Shown: positions 29,736-38,699 of the stretch, in pieces
How the letters are laid out: each line of letters opens with the position of its first letter
Position numbering within the stretch: the stretch's first letter is position 1
Program-made: the position numbers and the translations under genes
The notes under the pieces: model-generated
What the model saw: the letters and a program-made list of their open reading frames with translations, nothing else
Told to the model about the DNA's origin: nothing
Databases searched by the model: none
Source of the DNA: Nitratireductor sp.
GTDB lineage: Bacteria; Pseudomonadota; Alphaproteobacteria; Rhizobiales; Rhizobiaceae
Direction of reading: 5' to 3'
Assembly: GCA_020441665.1 (NCBI GenBank)
Contig: JAGRLT010000024.1
Location: 1 to 42,596, forward strand
Length of the DNA: 42,596 bases

Positions 29736-31642
29736 CTGGTCGGGCGAGCGAGAGATTTTTCGGCCATCTGCCGTTTTCCCGGCGAGACTTCCTCAGGACC
29801 GCCGGCGGCGGCGCGGCGGCCCTGGCGCTCGCTTCAATGCCGCGCGTTTCGCTGGCCGGCAATCCGTCGGGGGAGAAACTGCACGGGCTTTCCTCCTTCG
29901 GCGATCTCAAATATCCGGCCGATTTTGCCCGCTTCGGCTACGCCGCCCCCGATGCGCCGAAGGGTGGGCGCTTCGCCTTCCAGCCCTCCTACTGGTATTT
30001 CAACCAGAACACCCAGACCTTCAACACGCTCAATTCGTTCATCCTGAAGGGCGAGGCGCCACCGCGCATGGAGCATTGCTTCGACACGCTGATGGTCTGG
30101 GCCTGGGACGAGCCCGATGCGGTTTATTGCGCGCTCGCGGCCACGGTGGAGATTTCACCGGACCGCAACACCTATCGCTTCGTCCTGCGGCCCGAGGCAC
30201 GGTTCCACGATGGCAGTCCGGTGACCGCCGAGGATGTCGCCTTCTCCTTCATGGTGATGAAGGAAAAGGGCCATCCGCAGATTTCGCTCGACCTCGCCAA
30301 TCTCGCGGAGGCCGTGGCGACGGACGCTGCGACCGTCGAACTGCGCTTCAACGGTCGGCAGTCGGACCGGGCGATCCTGTCGGTCGCCATGACCGTGCCG
30401 GTGCTGTCGAAAGCCTTCAACGCCGAAATCCCGTTCGACGATCAGGTGATGCAGGTGCCGTTGAGTTCCGGTCCCTGGAAGGTCGGGCGCCGCTCCCCCG
30501 GCCTCTTCATCGAATATGAGCGCAACCGGGACTATTGGGCGAAGGACCTGCCCTTTGCCCGCGGCCTCGACCATTTCGACACGCTGCGCATCGATTTCTT
30601 CCGCGAGCGGCAGCCCGCCTTCGAGGCTTTCAAGAAGGGCGATGTGCGCTGGCGGGAGGAGTTCACCTCGAAGATCTGGGCGACGGAATACGTCTTTCCC
30701 GCGGTCACGCGGGGCGATGTGGTCAAGACCGAGGTGGCGAACGAGAAACGTGCCGCGCTGCAGGGATGGGCGGTCAATACCAGGCGCGGCAAGTTTTCCG
30801 ATCCCCTGACCCGGCAGGCGATCGCCACCGTGTTCGATTTCGAATGGACCAACCGCAACATCTTCTATGGCGCCTACAAGCGGTCCCAGTCGATGTTCGA
30901 GGGATCGGCGTTCGCGGCCATGGACCCGCCCTCGGCGGACGAGCTTATCCTTCTCGAACCCTATCGCGACCGCCTGCCGGAAAGCGTGTTCGGTGCGCCG
31001 GTGCGGCAGTTTGAAACCGATGGCAGCGGCAATGACCGTGCCGCCCTGCGCCAGGCGACGCGCCTGCTCAGGCAAGCCGGATGGCGGCGAAGCGGCGACG
31101 GGCTCGTCAACGACAGGGGCGAGACGTTGTCGGTCGAATTCCTCATCCGCGCTCAGGTCTTCGAGCGGCTGCTCGGGCCCTATGCCGAAAACCTGCGCTC
31201 GGTGGGGATCGGTGCGAGCATAAGGCTGGTCGATGCCTCGCAGTTTCAGGCGCGGCTCGAAAGCTTCGATTTCGACATCGTCGGATCGAGCGTCAGCTTC
31301 GGCGCGACGCCGAGCGGCGAAACCATGCGGCAATATTTTCATTCCGAGAACGCGGCGAGAAGCGGTTCCCTCAACTATCCGGGCATCAAGATCGAAGCGG
31401 TCGACCAGCTCGTCGCGGCGGTGGATGCCGCCGACAGCCGGGAAGCGCTGACCACGGCCATGCGGGCGCTCGATCGCGTGTTGCGCGCCTATTTCTTCTG
31501 GATCCCCAACTGGCATTCCGAGACGCACCGCATCGCCATGTGGAACGAGTATGGCTGGCAGGACCCCAAGCCCGGCTATTTCTTCCCCGTCGAGCGGCTC
31601 TGGTGGTTCGATGCCGACAAGGCGGCAAAGCTGTCGAAATGA
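29732..31642 (+). CDS. Peptide ABC transporter substrate-binding protein, second YejA paralogue, Tat-exported
   Basis: A 636-residue family 5 binding protein, paralogous to the preceding gene (compare GLSSFGDLKYPADFARFGYA with the first copy). The N-terminus has a twin-arginine signal, SRRDFLRT with R17-R18, followed by a weakly hydrophobic AAALALA segment and a cleavage region near SLA. It is thus predicted to be exported folded by Tat, unlike its Sec-type partner. The GTG at 29732 overlaps the stop of the first gene by 4 bases, with AAAGGA upstream. It probably supplies a second ligand specificity to the same permease. Confidence 0.92.
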   Translation: MTGRASERFFGHLPFSRRDFLRTAGGGAAALALASMPRVSLAGNPSGEKLHGLSSFGDLKYPADFARFGYAAPDAPKGGRFAFQPSYWYFNQNTQTFNTLNSFILKGEAPPRMEHCFDTLMVWAWDEPDAVYCALAATVEISPDRNTYRFVLRPEARFHDGSPVTAEDVAFSFMVMKEKGHPQISLDLANLAEAVATDAATVELRFNGRQSDRAILSVAMTVPVLSKAFNAEIPFDDQVMQVPLSSGPWKVGRRSPGLFIEYERNRDYWAKDLPFARGLDHFDTLRIDFFRERQPAFEAFKKGDVRWREEFTSKIWATEYVFPAVTRGDVVKTEVANEKRAALQGWAVNTRRGKFSDPLTRQAIATVFDFEWTNRNIFYGAYKRSQSMFEGSAFAAMDPPSADELILLEPYRDRLPESVFGAPVRQFETDGSGNDRAALRQATRLLRQAGWRRSGDGLVNDRGETLSVEFLIRAQVFERLLGPYAENLRSVGIGASIRLVDASQFQARLESFDFDIVGSSVSFGATPSGETMRQYFHSENAARSGSLNYPGIKIEAVDQLVAAVDAADSREALTTAMRALDRVLRAYFFWIPNWHSETHRIAMWNEYGWQDPKPGYFFPVERLWWFDADKAAKLSK

Positions 31643-31704
31643 TCCGCCGCCACCGTTTTCCGCCGGGGCTTTTCACCGGCGCCGATACAGGGTAATCGAC
31701 GCCC

Positions 31705-32808
31705 ATGGGAGCCTATGTCCTCAGGCGAATCTTGCTGATGATTCCGACCATTGTCGGGATCCTGACCATCACCTTCGCGGTGGTGCAATTCGCGCCGGGC
31801 GGACCGGTGGAACAGGTGATTGCCCAATTGTCGGGCCAGGGCGGCAACGCCACGGACCGGATATCGGGCGGCGGCGGCGATTTCGCCCAGGACCGGCAGT
31901 TCGAACCCGGCGGCGAGGGATCGTCGCAATATCGCGGCGCCATCGGGCTCGATCCCGAATTCATCAGGAAACTTGAAAAACAGTTCGGTTTCGACAAGCC
32001 GCCGCTCGAGCGCTATTTTCTGATGCTGTGGAACTATGCCCGCTTCGATTTCGGCGAGAGCTATTTCCGCAAGATTTCGGTCACCGATCTGATCGTCGAA
32101 AAGCTGCCGGTCTCGATCTCGCTCGGGCTCTGGCTAACGCTGATTTCCTATGCGGTGTCGATCCCGCTCGGCATCCGCAAGGCGGTCGCCGATGGCAGCC
32201 GGTTCGATGTGTGGACCAGCGGCGTCATCGTCATCGCCTATGCCATTCCGGGCTTTCTCGTCGGCGTGATGCTGATCGTCGTGTTTGCCGGCGGCTCCTA
32301 TTTCGACTGGTTTCCCTTGCGCGGGCTGACCTCGGACAATTTCAGCCAATTGTCCTGGGGCGGCAAGATTGTCGACTACTTCTGGCATCTCGTCCTGCCG
32401 CTGACGGCGCTGGGGCTCGCCGCCTTCGCGACGACGACCCTCCTGACCAAGAATTCCTTCCTTGACGAGATCCGCAAGCAATATGTCCAGACGGCGCGCG
32501 CCAAGGGGCTCAACGAGCACCAGGTGCTCTACGGCCATGTCTTCCGCAATGCGATGCTGATCGTCATTGCCGGTTTTCCCGGCGCCTTCATCACCGCCTT
32601 CTTCAGCGGCTCGCTGCTGATCGAGACCATCTTCTCCCTCGATGGCATCGGCCTGCTCGGCTACAAGTCGATCATCGACCGGGACTATCCGGTGGTCTTC
32701 GCCACCCTGTTCATCTTCTCGCTCATGGGGCTCGTCGTCAGCCTGCTCTCGGACATGCTCTATACCTGGATCGATCCGCGCATCGATTTCGAATCGAGGC
32801 GGGTATGA
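31705..32808 (+). CDS. yejB: Peptide ABC transporter permease YejB
   Basis: A 367-residue binding-protein-dependent permease. The first membrane helix is residues 8-29, then a long periplasmic segment (30-130) rich in Gly, typical of YejB, then about five helices. The cytosolic coupling loop [13 protein letters not shown] contacts the ATPase. It ends with a 4-base ATGA overlap with yejE. Confidence 0.95.
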   Translation: MGAYVLRRILLMIPTIVGILTITFAVVQFAPGGPVEQVIAQLSGQGGNATDRISGGGGDFAQDRQFEPGGEGSSQYRGAIGLDPEFIRKLEKQFGFDKPPLERYFLMLWNYARFDFGESYFRKISVTDLIVEKLPVSISLGLWLTLISYAVSIPLGIRKAVADGSRFDVWTSGVIVIAYAIPGFLVGVMLIVVFAGGSYFDWFPLRGLTSDNFSQLSWGGKIVDYFWHLVLPLTALGLAAFATTTLLTKNSFLDEIRKQYVQTARAKGLNEHQVLYGHVFRNAMLIVIAGFPGAFITAFFSGSLLIETIFSLDGIGLLGYKSIIDRDYPVVFATLFIFSLMGLVVSLLSDMLYTWIDPRIDFESRRV

Positions 32809-33953
32809 CGACAATGATGGCGGCAGAGACGGCGCGGCGGCGCGGCCGGTTTTCCCTGTCTCCGCTCAACCGGCGGCGCTGGGCGAACTTCAAGGCCAAC
32901 CGGCGCGGTTACTGGTCGCTGTGGCTTTTCCTGCTGCTGTTCATCCTGTCGCTGTTTGCCGAATTTCTCGCCAATGACCGGCCGATCCTGATCTGGTTCA
33001 AGGGCGAGCTCTATTCGCCGGTGCTGACCGACTATCCGGAGGAGCAATGGCTCGGCGAGGAGGGATTTCTCGCCCAGACCGACTACAAGATCGTCGAGAT
33101 CGGCGAGGCGATCGCCGAAAACGGCTGGGCGATCTGGCCGCCGATCCGCTACTCCTACCGCACGGTGCACAACCAGCTTCCCGAGCCGGCGCCTTCCGCG
33201 CCGTCCTGGCTCTATGACGCGGAGGCGCGCTGCGCCGGTTATGCGATGGGGGTCGACGATCCCGGCTGCATCCTCGGCAACTGGAACTGGCTCGGCACCG
33301 ACGACCAGGCGCGCGACGTGATGGCGCGGGTCGTCTACGGTTTCCGGGTCTCGGTGCTGTTCGGCCTGATCCTGACGCTGTTCTCGGCCGTTGTCGGCGT
33401 CACCGCCGGCGCGATCCAGGGCTATTTCGGCGGCTGGACGGACCTCCTCTTCCAGCGCTTCATCGAGATCTGGTCGTCGCTGCCCGAACTCTACATCCTG
33501 CTCATCATCGCGGCGATCCTGCCGCCCGGCTTCTGGATCCTGCTCGGCATTCTGCTGCTGTTTTCCTGGGTGCGCTTCGTCGGCGTGGTGCGGGCGGAAT
33601 TCCTGCGGGCGCGCAATTTCGAATATGTCAACGCGGCGCGGGCGCTCGGCGTCGGCAACCGCACCATCATCTTCAAGCACGTCCTGCCCAATGCCATGGT
33701 GGCGACGCTGACCTTCCTGCCCTTCATCCTCAACGGCTCGATCACCACGCTGACCTCGCTCGACTTCCTCGGCCTCGGCCTGCCGCCGGGCTCGGCCTCG
33801 CTCGGCGAGATGCTTTCCCAGGGCAAGAACAATCTGCAGGCACCCTGGCTCGGCATCACCATCTTCGTGGTTCTGTCGACCATGCTGTCGCTGCTGATCT
33901 TCACCGGCGAAGCGGTGCGCGACGCCTTCGATCCCAGAAAGACATTCGGGTGA
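32805..33953 (+). CDS. yejE: Peptide ABC transporter permease YejE
   Basis: A 382-residue permease partner of YejB. The N-terminal segment [20 protein letters not shown] leads into the first helix; a large periplasmic region follows ([19 protein letters not shown]), then five helices with the coupling loop [13 protein letters not shown]. The stop lies in GGGTGA, the hexamer that also ends the toxin gene 739 bases downstream. In an uninterrupted operon yejF would be expected to follow immediately. Confidence 0.95.
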   Translation: MTTMMAAETARRRGRFSLSPLNRRRWANFKANRRGYWSLWLFLLLFILSLFAEFLANDRPILIWFKGELYSPVLTDYPEEQWLGEEGFLAQTDYKIVEIGEAIAENGWAIWPPIRYSYRTVHNQLPEPAPSAPSWLYDAEARCAGYAMGVDDPGCILGNWNWLGTDDQARDVMARVVYGFRVSVLFGLILTLFSAVVGVTAGAIQGYFGGWTDLLFQRFIEIWSSLPELYILLIIAAILPPGFWILLGILLLFSWVRFVGVVRAEFLRARNFEYVNAARALGVGNRTIIFKHVLPNAMVATLTFLPFILNGSITTLTSLDFLGLGLPPGSASLGEMLSQGKNNLQAPWLGITIFVVLSTMLSLLIFTGEAVRDAFDPRKTFG

Positions 33954-33962
33954 TAAGCTGGT

Positions 33963-34208
33963 ATGGATACGGCGATGAACAGAATTGTCAAAAAACATTA
34001 TCCGGCGTCAAAACTTCCAGAGGAGTTACGGGAGGGCATTCCCGTTGACGGACTGGTGGAGATCCAGGTAACCGCCGAATCCGCACCTGCCACGAGCCAA
34101 CGCGAACTGATCGGTAGTTGCTCCGGAGCCGGACCGGTCGGCGATAATGAAATCGACGAAGCCGTGGAGCGGATCAGAGCGCTTCGCGACGAATGGGGTG
34201 AGCGATAA
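33963..34208 (+). CDS. Antitoxin of a VapBC-like module (inserted in the yej operon)
   Basis: An 81-residue small protein, or 77 residues if it starts at the ATG at 33975 (MNRIVKKHYPASKLPEELRE), which I think more likely to match related antitoxins. The IVKKHYPASKLPEELR opening resembles antitoxins paired with PIN toxins; the C-terminal half (DNEIDEAVERIRALRDEWGE) is an amphipathic helix suited to toxin binding. It lies 9 bases after yejE and 4 bases before the PIN gene. Base composition is visibly more AT-rich than the flanking yej genes, with runs such as TTGTCAAAAAACATTATCC. It probably neutralises the toxin; DNA binding is inferred. Confidence 0.72.
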   Translation: MDTAMNRIVKKHYPASKLPEELREGIPVDGLVEIQVTAESAPATSQRELIGSCSGAGPVGDNEIDEAVERIRALRDEWGER

Positions 34209-34212
34209 TCCT

Positions 34213-34692
34213 GTGCCACGGCTGTATCTGGATACCGTGGTATTAATTACCGCATTCGAGAAAGGTGACGGCGCGCTGCAATCGCTTCTGCTCGATGGCG
34301 ATAGCGCTGAGCTAGAGTTTGCAACCTGCGAATTGACGCTGGCTGAACTGCTAGTTCTTCATCTCAGAGAGAAAAACGAGCGCTTGATCGAATTCTACAA
34401 AGGCCTGTTTGAAGGTGGCGATATCATTCAGCCACTGCCGATCGATCAATCCATGCTCTATTTCGCGGCGGTGTTGCGGGCGAACAATGCCTGGCTCAAA
34501 TTGCCGGATGCCATCCACCTCTCGGCAGCCTTGGGCTGCGAAGCCACTCATTTTGTTTCCTACGATAAAAAACTTGAGAGAATTTCGACCATCTCCCATT
34601 CTCGTTGGGGCGTTTTCAAATCAGCACTCATGCCGCAGTTCATCAATCCACGGCAATACGATGTAAGTCGGTTCCTCGATGGGGAGGGGTGA
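34213..34692 (+). CDS. PIN-domain ribonuclease toxin (VapC-like, inserted in the yej operon)
   Basis: A 159-residue PIN domain starting at the GTG at 34213 (PRLYLDTVVLITAFE). The acidic metal-binding set is present: D7, E45 in LTLAELL, D99 in LPDAIHLSAA, and D118 in SYDKKLERI. VapC-type toxins cut RNA and arrest growth when the antitoxin is lost. The frame is open upstream to 34147, but the PIN fold begins right at this GTG. The last codons (GGGGAGGGGTGA) double as the ribosome site of yejF. It is AT-richer than the yej genes on both sides, a sign of transfer. The RNA target is unknown. Confidence 0.8.
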   Translation: MPRLYLDTVVLITAFEKGDGALQSLLLDGDSAELEFATCELTLAELLVLHLREKNERLIEFYKGLFEGGDIIQPLPIDQSMLYFAAVLRANNAWLKLPDAIHLSAALGCEATHFVSYDKKLERISTISHSRWGVFKSALMPQFINPRQYDVSRFLDGEG

Positions 34693-34693
34693 C

Positions 34694-36325
34694 ATGACCG
34701 GCGCTCCGCTCCTTTCCGTTCGCAATCTGTCGGTCGCCTTTACCCAGGGCGGCGAGACCAGCACGGCCGTCGACCGCGTCTCCTTCGATATCGCTCAGGG
34801 CGAGACGCTGGCGCTGGTTGGCGAATCGGGTTCCGGCAAATCGGTCTCGGCCCTGTCGATCCTCAGGCTCCTGCCCTATCCCGCCGCATCGCACCCGTCG
34901 GGCGAAATCCTGTTCGGCGGCAGGGATCTCCTGAAGGCGAGCGAAAGGGAATTGCGCGGTGTGCGCGGCAACGAGATCACCATGATCTTTCAGGAGCCGA
35001 TGACCTCGCTCAACCCGCTGCACACGATCGCGCAGCAGATCGGCGAAGTGCTGAAACTGCACAAGGGGATGGACGCGAGACAGGCCGCCGACCGGACGCT
35101 CGAACTGCTGCACCTCGTCGGCATCCAGAACCCGGCGCAGCGGCTCGGCGCCTATCCGCATCAACTGTCGGGCGGCCAGCGCCAGCGGGTGATGATCGCC
35201 ATGGCGCTCGCCAATGAGCCGAAACTGCTGATCGCCGACGAACCGACGACGGCGCTCGACGTCACGGTGCAGGCGCAGATCCTCAAGCTGCTCGACGAGT
35301 TGCGCGAAAGCCAGGGGCTTTCCATGCTGTTCATCACCCATGATCTCGGCATCGTGCGCAAGATCGCCCACCGCACCTGCGTGATGCAGAAGGGCAGGAT
35401 CGTCGAAGGCGGCGAGACAGCGGCTCTCTTCGCCGATCCGCAACACGCTTACACGAGGCACCTTCTTTCGGCCGAACCCAGGGGACAACCGCCTGAGAGC
35501 AATAGGGCGGCGCCGGTCGTCCTCGAGGGAAGGGACATCAAGGTCTGGTTTCCGATCAGGAAGGGCTTCTTCCGCCGCACGGTCGATCACGTCAAGGCGG
35601 TCGACGGCATCGACGTGACCCTGCGCGAGGGCCAGACGGTTGGCGTGGTCGGCGAATCGGGCTCGGGCAAGACGACGCTCGGCATGGCGCTGGTACGGCT
35701 CATTGCGAGCCAGGGGCGCATCGTCTTTCTGGGCGATGCGATCAACAGCAAGTCCTTCCGGGAGATGCGGCCCTATCGCAACCGCATGCAGGTGGTATTC
35801 CAGGATCCTTATGGTTCATTGTCGCCGCGCATGAGCGTTGCCGAGATCGTCGAGGAGGGGCTGAAAATCCACGCGCCGGAGCTTTCAGCCGAGGAACGCG
35901 ATGCGCGCGTCTGCAAGGCACTCACCGAAACCGGGCTCGATCCCGAGACGCGGCACCGCTATCCGCATGAGTTTTCCGGCGGCCAGCGCCAGCGCATCGC
36001 CATTGCCCGCGCCATGGTGCTGGAGCCGAAATTCGTGCTGCTCGACGAGCCGACATCGGCCCTCGACATGAGCGTTCAGGCCCAGGTGGTCGAACTGCTG
36101 CGCGAATTGCAGAACAGGCGCGGCCTCACCTACATGTTCATCAGCCACGACCTGAAAGTGGTGCGGGCGCTCGCCAATGAGGTGATCGTCATGCGCAATG
36201 GCAAGGTGGTGGAGCAGGGCGAGGCGGCGCAGATTTTCGAGGCGCCCGGAACCGACTACACCAGGGCACTGATGGCGGCTGCCTTCAACATCGAGACGGC
36301 GCCCGAAGGCGTGGTCGAACAATAG
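34694..36325 (+). CDS. yejF: Peptide ABC transporter double ATP-binding protein YejF
   Basis: A 543-residue protein with two fused nucleotide-binding domains. The first has Walker A GESGSGKS (43-50), signature LSGGQRQR and [12 protein letters not shown]; the second has GESGSGKT (320-327), FSGGQRQR and [11 protein letters not shown]. It powers YejBE from the cytosolic side. The ATG at 34694 is preceded by GGGGAGGGG, which lies in the end of the toxin gene; an in-frame ATG at 34679 is not needed. Both halves look intact, so the importer should still work despite the insertion, provided transcription passes through the cassette. Confidence 0.95.
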   Translation: MTGAPLLSVRNLSVAFTQGGETSTAVDRVSFDIAQGETLALVGESGSGKSVSALSILRLLPYPAASHPSGEILFGGRDLLKASERELRGVRGNEITMIFQEPMTSLNPLHTIAQQIGEVLKLHKGMDARQAADRTLELLHLVGIQNPAQRLGAYPHQLSGGQRQRVMIAMALANEPKLLIADEPTTALDVTVQAQILKLLDELRESQGLSMLFITHDLGIVRKIAHRTCVMQKGRIVEGGETAALFADPQHAYTRHLLSAEPRGQPPESNRAAPVVLEGRDIKVWFPIRKGFFRRTVDHVKAVDGIDVTLREGQTVGVVGESGSGKTTLGMALVRLIASQGRIVFLGDAINSKSFREMRPYRNRMQVVFQDPYGSLSPRMSVAEIVEEGLKIHAPELSAEERDARVCKALTETGLDPETRHRYPHEFSGGQRQRIAIARAMVLEPKFVLLDEPTSALDMSVQAQVVELLRELQNRRGLTYMFISHDLKVVRALANEVIVMRNGKVVEQGEAAQIFEAPGTDYTRALMAAAFNIETAPEGVVEQ

Positions 36326-36336
36326 TGGAAGCCGAC

Positions 36337-37308
36337 ATGCCCTCCCCCCTGCTGCTCGACGTGAAGATGGAAAGCATCGGCAAGTTTTCCCGTTTCGGCG
36401 CTGCGCTGGCCGGCCGGCCGGTGATCGATGTCAATGATGGCGGCGATCATCCGCCGGTCTTTCACGGCGTCCGATATGCGCTGGTGTGGAAGCCCGCGGC
36501 CGAGCTCTTCCGCCGCCTGCCCGATCTTGAAGTGCTGTTTTCGGTCGGCGCCGGGGTCGATCACGTCTTCGCCTGCGATGCCGTGCCCGATGTGCCGATC
36601 GTGCGTTTCGTCGATCCCTCGCTGACCGGACCGATGAGTGAATGGGTGGTGCTGCAATGCCTGATGCATCTGCGCCAGCAGCGGCAATATGACGGGCAGC
36701 AGCGCGCCCATGTCTGGCACGACCGGCCGCAGGCATGGGCAGACGAAATCACCGTCGGCATCATGGGCATGGGTGTGCTGGGCCGGGACGCCGCGCGAAA
36801 GCTCGGGGCGCTCGGTTTCCGGGTGATCGGCTGGAGCCGCTCGGGCAAGCCCGCAGACGGGTCTCTCGACGGTCTCGCCATGCATGGCGCGGCGGAACTC
36901 GACGTTTTCCTGGGCAAAAGCGATTTTCTCGTTGGCCTGCTGCCGCTGACGGCGGAGACCAGGGGCATCTACAATCGTTCGCTGTTTTCGAAGCTGCGCC
37001 GCGGCAGCCAAGACGGCATCGCCGCGCCGGTCTTCATCAATGCCGGGCGCGGCGGCAGCCAGGTGGAAGCCGATATCGTTGCCTGCCTTGAAGACGGTAC
37101 GCTGGGCGGCGTATCGCTCGATGTGTTCGAGACCGAACCGCTGCCGGATACCAGCCCGTTATGGGATTTCGACCGGGCGATCCTGACGCCTCATGTGGCG
37201 GCGGCTTCCGACATGGAAGCGCTCGGCCGCTATGTGGCAGCCCAGATCGCGCGCCATGAGGCGGGCGAAGCCCTGGAGAATGTGGTCGATCGCGCGGCGG
37301 GTTACTGA
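36337..37308 (+). CDS. ghrA: Glyoxylate/hydroxypyruvate reductase A-like 2-hydroxyacid dehydrogenase
   Basis: A 323-residue NAD(P)-dependent D-2-hydroxyacid dehydrogenase. The Rossmann motif is GIMGMGVLGRDAA; the catalytic Arg, Glu and His lie in NAGRGG, FETEPLP and LTPHVAAAS. It resembles GhrA, which reduces glyoxylate and hydroxypyruvate. It follows yejF by 11 bases and is probably co-transcribed. A GTG at 36325 would overlap the yejF stop, but the ATG at 36337 with GGA upstream is preferred. It ends tail to tail with the NlpC/P60 gene, overlapping by 7 bases. Confidence 0.87.
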   Translation: MPSPLLLDVKMESIGKFSRFGAALAGRPVIDVNDGGDHPPVFHGVRYALVWKPAAELFRRLPDLEVLFSVGAGVDHVFACDAVPDVPIVRFVDPSLTGPMSEWVVLQCLMHLRQQRQYDGQQRAHVWHDRPQAWADEITVGIMGMGVLGRDAARKLGALGFRVIGWSRSGKPADGSLDGLAMHGAAELDVFLGKSDFLVGLLPLTAETRGIYNRSLFSKLRRGSQDGIAAPVFINAGRGGSQVEADIVACLEDGTLGGVSLDVFETEPLPDTSPLWDFDRAILTPHVAAASDMEALGRYVAAQIARHEAGEALENVVDRAAGY

Positions 37309-38204
37309 TTGCCGTGCCCGAGCCGCGTTTGAGCCGCATCGGGCCGCCGCACGCCGATCGGCTGCTGGTAAAGATGGGCGATGCGCGCAATCGCGCCTTC
37401 CAGCGGCTCGCTCGCCACATCCATGGTGTGGCCATTGGCGTGGAGGATGTGCACGGCGCCGTCAATCTCGCCCTGAACGATCGCCACATGGCCCGGCCAG
37501 AAGACGAGATCGCCGCGCCTGATATCGCTCCAATCGTCGCCCGGGTCGACGATCCCGCCGATCGTCGCCGCCTGCAGATCGGAATCGCGCAGCACATCCA
37601 TGCCGGCCATTTTCATCGACAGGCTGACCAGGCCGGCGCAATCGAGGCCGAAGGCCGTATCGCCGCCCCAAAGATAAGGCGTGCGCAACAGTGTTTCGGC
37701 AACGGCGACATAGTCTTCGGCAGACTGCTCCACAGGCGCCAGATGGCCGGCAATGACCGCCTCGCCGCTGTCGATGAGGGCATAGCGCGTGCCGCGGGTC
37801 TCGGTTTCTCCCGTCACCACCAGTTCGGAGCCCAGCGAGAGGCAGCCGGTGCGCGGCTTCTTCATGTCGGCTTCGCCATAGAGAAAGCTGCGCGGCACGG
37901 CGACGCGGTGGGTCGGCAGGCGATTGCCCGCGGCGATCGAACCGGCCGCGACCCAGCCGACATAGCCATTGCGTGCTGCCTGCACCCTGGCCCAGCCGTC
38001 GCGGGTTTCGAGCAGGCTGACTATTTCGCCATGGAGCAGTTGCGCATCGAGCCCGGCCCGCGGATCGGGCTCCGGCAGCAGATCGGCGAAAGCGCCGACG
38101 ATCCAGGCCGGCACGGCAGCCGCGCGTTCGGCCTGCGTCACGAAGCGCCGGCGATCCTTCGGGTCCAGGTTCGGCCAGGCATGGGTCAGGGCGGGTTTGC
38201 TCAC
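37302..38204 (-). CDS. NlpC/P60-family cysteine endopeptidase with SH3b domains
   Basis: A 300-residue C40 peptidase. The catalytic triad is C189 in FGLDCAGLVSLS, H239 in WPGHVAIV and H255 in HILHANGH. The N-terminal 150 residues look like two SH3b modules (LHGEIVSLLETRDGWARVQ; GYVGWV). Relatives cleave D-Glu-meso-DAP links in cell-wall peptides. No signal peptide is visible, so it may recycle murein peptides in the cytosol. The GTG start at 38204 overlaps the MarR gene's stop (GTGA), with AGGA upstream. The frame is open further 5', but that part is inside marR in another frame. Confidence 0.9.
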   Translation of the reverse strand: MSKPALTHAWPNLDPKDRRRFVTQAERAAAVPAWIVGAFADLLPEPDPRAGLDAQLLHGEIVSLLETRDGWARVQAARNGYVGWVAAGSIAAGNRLPTHRVAVPRSFLYGEADMKKPRTGCLSLGSELVVTGETETRGTRYALIDSGEAVIAGHLAPVEQSAEDYVAVAETLLRTPYLWGGDTAFGLDCAGLVSLSMKMAGMDVLRDSDLQAATIGGIVDPGDDWSDIRRGDLVFWPGHVAIVQGEIDGAVHILHANGHTMDVASEPLEGAIARIAHLYQQPIGVRRPDAAQTRLGHGNQ

Positions 38205-38539
38205 GGATGAAGTTCCTGTCGCACGGCCAATATCGTATCGGCGAACTGTTCGAGATAAAGACTGCCCGCAACGGTGCGCATGATCACCACATTGCGCAGG
38301 TCGCTCTCGTCGCGGCGGCGGTCGACCAGCCCCATCGCGCCCATCGTGTCGAGCGCGCGCGTGATCACCGGCTTGGTGACCCCGAGCCGGGCGGCAAGGC
38401 CGCGCACCGTGTGCGGCGGCGGATCGAGATAGATCGTCAGCAGGATCGTCATCTGCCGCAGGGTCAGATCGGGATGCCGGTCGGTGACCTGGCTGAGGCA
38501 GACTTCCTTCCACCAACGCAATGCCTGATCGGGACGCAT
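38201..38539 (-). CDS. MarR-family winged-helix transcriptional regulator
   Basis: A 112-residue regulator. The winged helix is seen in LTLRQMTILLTIYLD, TVRGLAARLGVTKPVITRALDTM (recognition helix) and GLVDRRRDESDLRNVVI (wing). MarR proteins bind palindromic promoters as dimers and respond to small ligands. The ATG at 38539 has GGGGGG 7 bases upstream. The frame stays open to 38764 through an 18-bp tandem repeat, but that region looks non-coding. It is coupled to the peptidase gene downstream by the GTGA overlap and may regulate this cluster. Confidence 0.85.
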   Translation of the reverse strand: MRPDQALRWWKEVCLSQVTDRHPDLTLRQMTILLTIYLDPPPHTVRGLAARLGVTKPVITRALDTMGAMGLVDRRRDESDLRNVVIMRTVAGSLYLEQFADTILAVRQELHP

Positions 38540-38551
38540 GACGCTACCCCC

Positions 38552-38605
38552 CTGAACGCAAAGGGCCCCCTGAACGCAAAGGGCCCCGTGAATACAACAG
38601 GCCTC
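38552..38605. repeat. 18-bp tandem repeat in the marR leader
   Basis: CTGAACGCAAAGGGCCCC occurs perfectly at 38552-38569 and 38570-38587, followed by a diverged third unit (12 of 18 bases) at 38588-38605. On the minus strand it lies just upstream of the marR ribosome site. Confidence 0.88.
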
Positions 38606-38634
38606 ATGACCTCGACGGAAGCGAACGGACGACG

Positions 38635-38648
38635 TTTCGTTTCCGAAA
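38635..38648. promoter_or_regulatory. Inverted repeat TTTCG-TTTC-CGAAA, candidate regulator site
   Basis: Five-bp arms in the 160-bp gap between the M17 peptidase stop and marR; a possible autoregulation site for the MarR protein, inferred only from position and symmetry. Confidence 0.3.
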
Positions 38649-38699
38649 CAGTCTACCTTGCGAACCGGGCGGGGGCAAGGCGGCAGGGTGGCGATGCGA

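Larger units (their letters stand above)
33948..34692. mobile_element. Toxin-antitoxin cassette inserted between yejE and yejF, flanked by GGGTGA
   Basis: GGGTGA occurs at 33948-33953 (yejE stop) and at 34687-34692 (toxin stop, directly before yejF). Removing one copy and everything between would leave yejE ending TGA, one base, then the yejF ATG: a normal tightly packed operon join. The intervening 739 bases hold only the antitoxin and toxin genes. There is no transposase, so the mode of entry (microhomology or illegitimate recombination) is inferred. Confidence 0.55.

Noticed and set aside
28000-36300. Transposase or integrase responsible for the toxin-antitoxin cassette
   Set aside because: None was found; only a 6-base flanking repeat is present, which is too short to name an element.
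37302-37308. Seven-base overlap of ghrA and the NlpC/P60 gene as a sign of misannotation
   Set aside because: Both proteins have intact family C-termini; short tail-to-tail overlaps are common in dense genomes.
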